In this document: in pieces, positions 20,601 to 24,550 of the stretch
Position numbering within the stretch: position 1 is the stretch's first letter
Layout of the letters: each line of letters begins with the position of its first letter
Source: Pseudomonadota bacterium
GTDB lineage: Bacteria; Myxococcota_A; UBA9042; GCA-2863065
DNA length: 38,978 bases
Assembly (NCBI GenBank): GCA_005776725.1
Contig: SXOO01000242.1
Span: forward strand, 1 to 38,978
Direction of reading: 5' to 3'
Made by a program: the position numbers and the translations under genes
The notes under the pieces: model-generated
Databases searched by the model: none
The model's input: only the letters and a program-made list of their open reading frames with translations
Told to the model about the DNA's origin: nothing

Positions 20601-23294
20601 CGGGACGGGGCTCCCTGGCGTGCAGGCGCCGCCCGCACAGACGTCACCGGCGGTACAGACGTTGCCGTCGCTGCACGATGCGGTGTTTGGGACGCTCACG
20701 CAGCCTTGCCCTGTGGCGCAGGCGTCGTTGGTGCAGGCGTTCCCGTCGTCGCAGACGGTGGGCGCGCCACCGGTGCAGGTCCCCGCGTCGCAGGAGTCCG
20801 CGGTGGTACACGGGTCGCCGTCATCGCAGGGACCCGACTTCGGCGCCGCGACGCAAACGTACTGGACGCACGAGGCCTCGACGCAAGCGCTGTCCCCCGC
20901 CGCGCACTCGAGGTCCGTGGTGCACTCGGCACCGCAGCCCTCGATCGGCGTGTGGAAGCAGCCCGCCGCGCAGGCATCTGTGGTGCAGTCGTCGCCGTCG
21001 TCGCAGTCGAGCGCGGCGCCGCCCGTACACGCGCCCGCAGCGCAGACGTCCGCCGTGGAGCACGGATCCCCGTCGTCGCACGCGCTGGTCGTGGGCGTCG
21101 CCACGCACCCGACCGCGGCGGAGCAGACGTCCGTGGTGCAGACGTTGCCGTCGTCGCACGCTAGCGCCGCGCCGGGCAGGCACACGCCGGAGGTGCACGA
21201 GTCACCTGGCGTGCACTTGTCGCCGTCGTCGCAGGGGCCCGGGCCGCCGGGGGTGTTGGCGCAGCCTGATGCAGCGGCGCAGCTGTCGTTGGTGCAGGCG
21301 TTGTCGTCGTCGCACGACACCAGCGCGCCGACGCACGCGCCGCCCGCGCACGCGTCACCGGAGGTGCAGAGAGAGCCGTCGTCGCAGGGCCCTGCCACTT
21401 CCGTGACGGCGCACTCGCCGAGCTTGCACGTCAACTCCGTGCAGACATTCCCGTCGTCCGGGCAGTCTGCGACCACGGTGCACTTCCCTCCGCAGCCCGG
21501 GATGAGCGTGTTCTGACACGCCCCGGAGCTGACGTCGCAGGTGTCTGTGGTGCACGGGTCGGCGTCGTCGCAGGACTTGAGGGGCCCGCTCTCACAGGTG
21601 CCAGCGACGCAGCTGTCGCCGGTGGTGCAGCCGCTCCCGTCGCTACAGTTGGCCACGAGCGGCTCGTTCTGGCAGCCGCTGCCGGCGACACAGGTGTCGG
21701 CGGTGCAGGGCTCTCCGTCGTCGCAGGCGAGCGGGGCGCCCGGCTGGCAGCTCCCGTCCGTGCAGAGATCGTCGGCGGTGCACGGGTCGCCGTCCGAACA
21801 CGGCACCGTATCGGTGACGCCGTCGCAGTCGTTGTCGACGCCGTCGCAGGCCTCGAGCGGCGGCTCGGTGGGGACGCAGGCCGAGGAGGTGTCCTCGGAG
21901 CCGGTGTCGGAGTCGACCGTCGTGTCCTCGACGGCCGTGTCCTCAGGCGACTCGGTGTCGGTGGGATCGCTCACGTCCGCTGGGTTGGCGTCGGGCGAAG
22001 GGACGAGCAGGACCGAGAAGGTCAGCTCATCGCTTCGGCCATCACCGAGGGACTTCGGCGGGTTGACGATCGAGACGGCAAGCGGGCCGGGCGCCCCGAG
22101 GAGGGCCGCCGGGATCGTGGTTCGGAGCTCGGTGTCGCTGATACGCTCCGTGGGATACGCCTTGCCGTTGAGCATGATCAGGGCGCCGTAGGCGAAGCCC
22201 GAGCCGGTCGCGGTGAGGGGCGTCGGCGCCGAGCCGGCGTAGGCGCTGACCGGGTCCACAGCGGTCAGCACGGGCTCGGGGTTCGGGGGGCCGGTGACCT
22301 CGAGCTTGAGCGCCTTGTCGAGCTTCTGGCCGTTGGCGTCGCCGACTCGGAGCATCGGCGCAAAGCTACCGGCCTGCTCCGGCACCCCGGAGAAGGCGCC
22401 GTCGAAGAGCGCGAGCCCGGGGGGCAGGCTGCCGCCGGCCAGGCTGAACGTGTAGGGGGGCGTGCCGCCCGAGGCGGACAGCGTCACGGGACCGAACTCG
22501 TTGCCCACCTCGCCGATCGGGAGCTCCGGGATCACCACCGCGAGCGGCGGTCCCAGTCGCTTCACTGGGACAGCGATGGAGAAGTGCGTCGTGAGGGCCA
22601 GGAGGCGCCCCTTCTCGGCGTCGTAGGTGGTCTCGAGGCCCACGAACTCGCCGCCCTCGGACGAGAGCACCACCTGGAGCTCGCTGGGGTCGGTGTCGCC
22701 GAGCTTGTCGAGGTCGATCGGGAGCGCGATCTCGACGGGTACGAGGAAGACCTGCCCGGAAGGTCCGAGGACGAGCGCCGGGCCTACCGGCTCGCCCACC
22801 GCCTCTACCGTTGCGGGGGGCTCCTGGATCTCCAGCGTGAGCTCCACGCCGGCGGGCAATGCGCCCGGAGGGACATCCAGAGTGGCTCCCGAGGAGTGTT
22901 CCACCTCGCCGCCCTCGTCCCCCAGCACCACCTGCACGGGCGCCGGATCCACCACCAGCGTATCCGGGGTGTCGAGCGTGTCTCCGGCGGTCGGGACGTC
23001 ACTCGGTGGCACGTCTTTGGGCGGGACGTCGGCCGGCGCGGGCGTGTCGTTCGGCGCGGGCGCGTCCTTCGGCGGTTCGTTCGTATCCGCTCCGACGAAC
23101 GAGTCCTTGCTCGGCGTGTCGGCGGCGGGGCCAGCGAGGTCCAGAGGCGCGACGTCGTCCGCCCCCGCCGGCGGTGGTGCCGAGCTGTTCTGCCCGCAGG
23201 CGACCATGACGACGGCTCCGAGCGCCATCATCAAGGCTCGTGCTGACCACGAGGCGGCCGGACAGAGCCGGAAGATCATCGGGATGACTTTCAT
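8628..23294 (-). CDS. Giant CTDC-repeat surface lipoprotein (4888 aa)
   Basis: One uninterrupted 14.7-kb frame. GGGAG lies six bases before the ATG. The signal ends in a lipobox (VVMVAC, Cys33), followed by a Pro/Asp/Thr-rich linker to about 115. A ZU5-like domain lies at about 124-245, a putative Ig fold at about 250-335 (GGTPPYTFSLAGGSLPPG) and an IPT/TIG-like domain at about 339-430. After a Thr/Asp linker comes a MopE-type motif, ACDGVDNDCDG, near 482. Then about 114 units of the Dictyostelium CTDC type (CDDGNxCTxDxC) occupy four arrays, at about 498-2755, 3100-3355, 3697-3867 and 4088-4459. Between arrays lie two propeller-like blocks (about 2759-3088 and 3360-3694) and a LamG-like block (about 3867-4084). 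The C-terminus (about 4460-4888) is a right-handed beta-helix starting TSTADSGPGSLRD and ending DQRG...GCDRGAGE, like choice-of-anchor Q proteins. I infer a long disulfide-rich surface or matrix fibre. The start overlaps the stop of the gene before it. Confidence 0.9.
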   Translation of the reverse strand: MKVIPMIFRLCPAASWSARALMMALGAVVMVACGQNSSAPPPAGADDVAPLDLAGPAADTPSKDSFVGADTNEPPKDAPAPNDTPAPADVPPKDVPPSDVPTAGDTLDTPDTLVVDPAPVQVVLGDEGGEVEHSSGATLDVPPGALPAGVELTLEIQEPPATVEAVGEPVGPALVLGPSGQVFLVPVEIALPIDLDKLGDTDPSELQVVLSSEGGEFVGLETTYDAEKGRLLALTTHFSIAVPVKRLGPPLAVVIPELPIGEVGNEFGPVTLSASGGTPPYTFSLAGGSLPPGLALFDGAFSGVPEQAGSFAPMLRVGDANGQKLDKALKLEVTGPPNPEPVLTAVDPVSAYAGSAPTPLTATGSGFAYGALIMLNGKAYPTERISDTELRTTIPAALLGAPGPLAVSIVNPPKSLGDGRSDELTFSVLLVPSPDANPADVSDPTDTESPEDTAVEDTTVDSDTGSEDTSSACVPTEPPLEACDGVDNDCDGVTDTVPCSDGDPCTADDLCTDGSCQPGAPLACDDGEPCTADTCVAGSGCQNEPLVANCSDGSGCTTGDSCVAGTCESGPLKSCDDADPCTTDTCDVSSGACQNTLIPGCGGKCTVVADCPDDGNVCTELTCKLGECAVTEVAGPCDDGSLCTSGDACAGGACVGALVSCDDDNACTNDSCAAASGCANTPGGPGPCDDGDKCTPGDSCTSGVCLPGAALACDDGNVCTTDVCSAAVGCVATPTTSACDDGDPCSTADVCAAGACTGGAALDCDDGDDCTTDACAAGCFHTPIEGCGAECTTDLECAAGDSACVEASCVQYVCVAAPKSGPCDDGDPCTTADSCDAGTCTGGAPTVCDDGNACTNDACATGQGCVSVPNTASCSDGNVCTAGDVCAGGACTPGSPVPCDDGNPCTVDLCAEGSGCQSVAADGACDDGDPCTLGEHCIAGLCGGAGPKDCDDTLVCTSDSCDPASGACVAAPIPTCDEPCKTVSDCDDGGNPCLMPVCDAGTCTVLPEAGTCDDGDLCTLADVCAQGVCGGTPKVCDDGNPCTTDACAGGQCGATPAPGPCVDGNACTILDACQNGACVGGGALDCGDGNPCTDDSCQPASGCASAPNTAACDDGAPCTVDDTCALGACTQSTPKLCDDADACTIDSCNATTGACVATPVHGCGGYCGAPSDCPDDGDVCTAWECPAGKCVVSHTALQCNDGDACTKLDTCSAGLCGGAPVNCNDGNACTDDGCEPAGGCTAVAHARACSDGAVCTAGDVCQDGVCLAGSPVSCNDQNPCTFDRCDAAVGCVHEVQGLSCSDGDPCTAGDHCAAGACVAGAKVICDDGNPCTVDQCAPSSGACLSAAVPGCALSCADDAGCPATSNPCTELSCVGGFCAVTPLAACSDGNACTVQDACAGGQCAGKNGACDDNNPCTADVCNPSVGCAHTPVSGACSDGNVCTVNDSCSGTTCQAGLAQQCADGNPCTADGCDPALGCRFGPVSAACDDGDACTVGDACTGGACQPGAPASCDDGNGCTVDACADGDCTHTAAPGCGAACVTAADCQDDQNPCTAVTCTAGACGLAPATAPCDDGDACTSADACAAGACAGDSVVCNDGNPCTDDSCAAATGCVYTPHTRPCAADNACVVGARCAAGSCVGSGAAACDDGNACTLDGCDPNAGCVHTISAQPCNDGDACTREDECGGGVCLGGTRVPCADGKACTLDLCDSTSGACVFTPITGCGSACTTTASCADDGNPCTSAVCVSGSCVSVYISAPCDDGDVCSIGDTCLKGGCTGTAAACDDGNACTVDTCTAAGGCQWAARSGACDDGSACTSGDACAHGVCAAGALASCDDGNPCTADGCDAALGCRSTPNQAACSDGNACTTGDVCAAGVCVGGSPKACDDNDDCTADACTANGVCTHTPVVGCGEPCSAASDCGPAPACFESRCLVGTCALAYGTAACNDGDACTTGDACTQGLCVGAARDCDDDNGCTFDSCAPGSGCVHLARAGACDDGNACTKGDQCAAGSCVAGSAAACADANPCTNDTCDPALGCIQVPNDIACDDGNACTTGDQCVAEYCVGADDTQCDDANPCTYDGCSTATGCIHTHRPGSCSDGNKCTTSDTCEAGVCTGGAALVCDDGSVCTSDDCLPAKGCVTTPVPGPCDDGDACSNGDFCSLGHCIGDSVESCDDGDACTSDTCLPAGGCSHAALTGACNDGDACTVGETCATGVCAGGVVRTCDDGNLCTDDSCLLATGCRNVPNAAACSDGEPCSAPDVCALGKCAAGPVVVCEDNNPCTGDSCVPGQGCRFVLLTIACDDGSVCTTADTCGNGACVGGPALPCDDQNPCTDDTCHQVSGCIHTANSVPCDDLSACTVNDACAASTCAGTAVNCGDGNPCTTDACSETTGCSNTARTGACDDGDSCTLNDTCSPAGCVGTALNCDDGKFCTTDTCEPGVGCTSVPSGAPCDDGNACTTPDKCVGEACTSGAARVCNDDNPCTADSCAAATGCVFTNQTVPCNDADACTSGDTCAAGACAGTAITCNDGKQCTTDSCDPATGCVVTPHTDACDDGNACTTGDVCAAAFCLAGTQATCDDQNPCTVDGCNPATGCTHTVSSAPCDDGDACTVADSCSSGTCAGTTRVCDDQNTCTDDACVSASGCVFTANAVTACDDGNPCTTGDACAAGACSGAAVTCDDGVVCTVDVCVSGTGCVYTAAAALCNDGNPCTVDACNTSSGCTTTSAANGTVCSPLDDACPVSPQCQAGSCVSTGSKPKWKLALGSNPFTGQPNLASTVSAMGNGWVVGFQYNTFKGVRRYDGNGVLKWSQDYPYVGVTAVKPTSDGNVIVSSAAYPMGRIALLNGTTGALIWYKDYANQEMAYDIAETPEGFAAVVGSSTSSFIVRMDKSGVHLGTHPILHDDGTSGSMKHILYDDGQLVVAGQHPIYGGVNWIYTATPEGARKVSLAWETGQAVGIERVGNNYLTYAYHVNPSLSHFQLLDRTTLGRLASIRSSLPSNVGGIYDMVAKDNDSFYISGEIQPGNGWRTYLAEVRISDGGFIRQVTRTDTRASRSIARNGNTLAWTADEFTVEGGTLSTGDLTLSGSTSPPSCTQASPCAGLTCNDNVACTTDTCSGATGCVYTPQNTLCADGDACTADTCSATTGCAFTAIAPCNDSNPCTTDSCDPASGCKYTATAGACSDGSACTVNDQCVQGACAAGVAKTCNDGVACTTDSCNATTGCVHTPSNGACDDGKLCTANTCSATTGCVFTVSAAVCNDNNACTDDVCSDATGCSNPTNVAICDDGNACTVADACKNGVCLGGAAKACDDLNPCTTDACNPATGCTTSNVADGTTCPPKLTCATQASCSAGVCNDNMNSLTYYARQVDGGSAYMMGHDAFVVLPGPEYDMVFLRVRSASWWTSTITRTNALGQTQWSQEVQNIALESIGYHNGDLVVGGALENNAFVVQRRNPNNGDLKSSHTHNPGGALASVNSLHYAHDGWYGAARVHVNGRWDAYTFYMDWLGVFSQVTPRVTGSGNDHITDLYVDNGAFSWVGYTESSGAGSYDGLYQTLNNSARLVGGSLDDRITAVSYGAGLMWGAGSTQIDGNGNRRAFVVKLDGGNTMLQLSGFSNNVHEVGLTTDGANLFAAGGHTLAKLNGSGSLQWLSNPVGGLRYTKISMTNNALVAFSPFGSNTWLVKTDLGGVAGCSGTNVCASLSPSACDDGIACTDDTCLVGVGCLNTPVNSACADGSVCTVDACQAGVGCVYQPANGSSVCNDNDVCTVDTCDAATKKCVNTASTTVCSDGNPCTKDLCVTGAGCQHPAESCDDGNQCTTDSCNPASGCHRVHLRGQACSDGSACTVFDTCAADPIDTVQTTCQATTLCSLPVTNGLILDVHASVDNALDKNAQNDVSRWSTGVGALFNSDTTLQPKFVPSALGPHRAAVDFNDGFLFGNLSPTGAATIFMVFDQPAHSVTDVLSWGGTIKLRSDNGTFRLMSGNTSLGEVASVSGVQLLVARVSSAHAELQLHHVGGMKKATAPPVTIGSGSAYVKIGGTTDGYVNTYSNVRIGQLLVFNRVLDAAEQAEMTERLKQHWALASPCSNSDQCDDDNACTADFCDKELFYSTHGTCRFEKRSFESSTCDDGDKCSLDHKCVDGLCKGKTYKVCDDGNPCSVDSCNWDTGACSARAADEYAPCNDGNHCTVPDVCRSGVCDAQPRVCDDKNACTTDSCSPSTGCVFTNNTTPCDDLDDCTGPDACAAGACVGPHNSANCNDGDVCTVGDKCQNGACTLHTPLPCPDIDGNKCTLETCHWATGCKATGKPTCNDGKLCTDDSCAPATGLCVYTPNNAACDDGSVCSVGDACLNGSCKGGVLLECDDNDRCTTDACDSLVGCVYSASNTCDDGDVCSEGDFCVFGTCLAGSPLNCDDGNACTIDFCDWKYGCQHLGEPNGTVCTDGDPCTEGDACQGGVCVVGSTICDWAVTSTADSGPGSLRDLLDGNYDLNSPPRKIKVFVDGLVRLQSSLPQMYRNFTIDATGRNFIIDGDGAHRAFNTTHDLTLRGLRVQNTLASAVGGWDNGWEENRGAALFVRGYSGQHATIIIDDCTFYNNSAKYAGGAIFADSFAEMRISRTVFSLNLRSEVEPAAPADAPYNHHLDHGGAVAVLGGLVSFDNVRFEYNVGPAAGAGVWCGIYAKCTFTRSSFYGNKANQGVVAVDYLSEATLTNVSFIANEGWDVGGIINSHGKLTLIHTTVAANNNIDPDKWPALYVNGTTKIVNSVIAENGPTKQSLACLKGPDAVLTLTDSTIAPRLASGVDKNYGPHGSVANCVTSTGAPAALGKPRFDPSPIPGLKVKNWVMLPTSGASTRDSADLPWCLGASGGMDQRGIARPQGTGCDRGAGEVPQL
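9920..11030 (-). repeat. CTDC array 4: about fourteen units before the C-terminal beta-helix
   Basis: A and B units largely alternate again, with more divergent sequences than array 1 (for example CDDGDKCSLDHKCVDGLC, and CHWATGC and CDWKYGC endings with aromatic residues). The first unit has a long insertion after CDKELF. Confidence 0.8.
11690..12200 (-). repeat. CTDC array 3: about six units before the LamG-like block
   Basis: Type A units (for example CDDGNQCTTDSCNPASGC), the last of them irregular with an expanded loop (CSDGSACTVFDTCAADP). It links the second propeller-like block to the LamG-like block. Confidence 0.75.
13230..13995 (-). repeat. CTDC array 2: about nine units between the two propeller-like blocks
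   Basis: Units such as CNDGVACTTDSCNATTGC follow one another, mostly type A rather than alternating, so this array has a different organisation from array 1. It joins the first and second propeller-like blocks of the giant protein. Confidence 0.8.
15035..21805 (-). repeat. CTDC array 1: about 85 Cys-rich units
   Basis: Units of about 24-26 residues (72-78 bases) alternate between two cysteine spacings. Type A is C-x5-C-x4-C-x5-C, as in CDDGNPCTVDLCAEGSGC. Type B is C-x5-C-x5-C-x4-C, as in CDDGDPCTLGEHCIAGLC. The alternation holds almost without exception from the eighth super-repeat to the end of the array. The count is manual. The core CDDGNxCTxD is acidic and could bind calcium (inference). 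Confidence 0.9.
16990..21485 (-). repeat. Eight seven-unit super-repeats, period about 560 bp
   Basis: Within array 1 a distinctive lead unit with spacing C-x5-C-x6-C-x4-C-x4-C (for example CKTVSDCDDGGNPCLMPVC) recurs every seven units. Its starts fall near 21483, 20923, 20357, 19797, 19230, 18675, 18113 and 17553. The order inside each period is lead-B-A-B-A-B-A', where A' usually has one extra residue before its last Cys and ends in a GCG-like tail. The eighth copy lacks the A' ending and runs into plain B-A alternation. Confidence 0.85.
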
Positions 23295-24550
23295 GGGTGG
23301 CTCCCGGCGGCGAGGGTCGCGGCAAGCGTAGTAGCGTCGAGGTGTCGTCCGAGCTCGCGCAGGACGGCGGCGTCAGCCTTGGCGCCGAGGCGTCGCTCTG
23401 CTGCGAACCGAGTGAGGAGTGCGTCTCGGGCGGGCGCAGAGCCCGCGTGGGCGGCTGCGCCGACAACAGCGATCAGCGCGGTCGCCGCCGTCCCGCGCTC
23501 TCGAGGGAGCGCCTCGATGGCCCAGGTGGCCCACGGCTCGGCCGGCGCGGCGTTGGCCCGTGCGGCGCTCGCTGCGGCGGCGCGCGCGAGCGAGGCCCGC
23601 ACCTGAGCGGCGGTCTCCCGGTGGGCCCAGTCGACCGCCCAAGAGGCGTCGACACCGCCGGCAACCTGGTCGAGCCCGGTCGCGAGCGCAGCCCTCACAT
23701 CGTGGTTCGCGTGGCCGGCCAGCGGCTCGAGCGCGGGGAGGAGCGTCGCGTCGCCCGACGCCGCCGCGCCGTTGACGGCCGCGGCCAGATAGGCCGGTTC
23801 GGTCTCCGTGAGGAGCGCGGTGCGTACGGTGGCGAGGGCGCCCTCGCGCAGCCCGGGATCGTCCAGTCGGCCCTCGCGGGCGATCGAGCCCAGGGTGCTG
23901 AGCGCCCCGCTCGCGACCATGCTGCTCCGCGCACCCGGCGTGGGTTCGCGCTCGGCGGCGAGCGCGGTCAAGACCTCCACGTCGCTCGCGGCGAGTCCAG
24001 ACTTCCGCCCGAGGTGCATCACCGCGTGAAGGCGCAGCGCCGGCGATAGCTCCCGGCGGGTCGCCAACGCGCGCAGTGCCCCACGCGCTTCGTGCAGCTC
24101 GCACGCACCGAGCGCGGCCAACGCGATGCGCGGCCACGCCGCCCCGGTGTCGTAGCGCCCGTTCTGCCCCACGATCCAGGACTCGAGCGCCTGCACCCCA
24201 CCCGGGGTGCGGCTGAGCCAGTCCAGCACCTTGTCGATGTCGTGGTCCACGCGCTCCCCCTGAGGGTCCTCCCGCTCGAGGGTCGCTAGCGCCGGATCTG
24301 CGTCGGCCGGACCACCGGCGGGGACGGACGTGGCGTAGCCGGACGGTGCGGGGACAGACGCGGCAGAGGCGGAACCCAGCGGCGCTGGCTGCGGCGGTGC
24401 GGCGGCGCGAGCCCGAGTCTCCAGTGGGGCCGCTGGGGATCCTGAGTCCACGAGCTGCGATCCGTGTAACGCCCTCCACGCGAGGCCGCCGACCAGCGCC
24501 GCGGCGCCCGCGCCCATGAGCCACAGTCGTGTGGGTGTGGACGCGCTCAA
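23291..24550 (-). CDS. Membrane-anchored helical-repeat (HEAT-like) protein
   Basis: 419 residues from a TTG start whose bases overlap the stop of the gene before it (TTGA), with GGAG eight bases upstream. An ATG at 24517 is the alternative. An N-terminal hydrophobic segment (WLMGAGAAALVGGLAW, about 10-26) would anchor it in the inner membrane or act as a signal. An Ala/Pro-rich linker follows to about 85. The rest is Ala/Leu-rich paired helices typical of a HEAT-like solenoid (for example ALRALATRRELSPALRLHAV and LLPALEPLAGHANHDVRAAL). Solenoids of this kind usually bind other proteins. Its stop overlaps the giant gene's ATG (ATGA), so it is made together with it; a role in handling or exporting the giant protein is inference. 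Confidence 0.82.
   Translation of the reverse strand: MSASTPTRLWLMGAGAAALVGGLAWRALHGSQLVDSGSPAAPLETRARAAAPPQPAPLGSASAASVPAPSGYATSVPAGGPADADPALATLEREDPQGERVDHDIDKVLDWLSRTPGGVQALESWIVGQNGRYDTGAAWPRIALAALGACELHEARGALRALATRRELSPALRLHAVMHLGRKSGLAASDVEVLTALAAEREPTPGARSSMVASGALSTLGSIAREGRLDDPGLREGALATVRTALLTETEPAYLAAAVNGAAASGDATLLPALEPLAGHANHDVRAALATGLDQVAGGVDASWAVDWAHRETAAQVRASLARAAAASAARANAAPAEPWATWAIEALPRERGTAATALIAVVGAAAHAGSAPARDALLTRFAAERRLGAKADAAVLRELGRHLDATTLAATLAAGSHP

Noticed and set aside
9920..21805. Regularly spaced repeats of about 72-78 bases suggesting a CRISPR array
   Set aside because: The repeats are imperfect, translate in one frame as Cys-rich units, have no identical direct repeats with unique spacers, and no cas gene is nearby.
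12996..22191. Several long plus-strand open frames with repetitive His/Ser/Val or Gly/Val/Ala-rich proteins opposite the giant gene
   Set aside because: They are antisense shadows of the CTDC repeats: periodic high-GC codons keep the other frames open. They lack signals, ribosome sites and family features.
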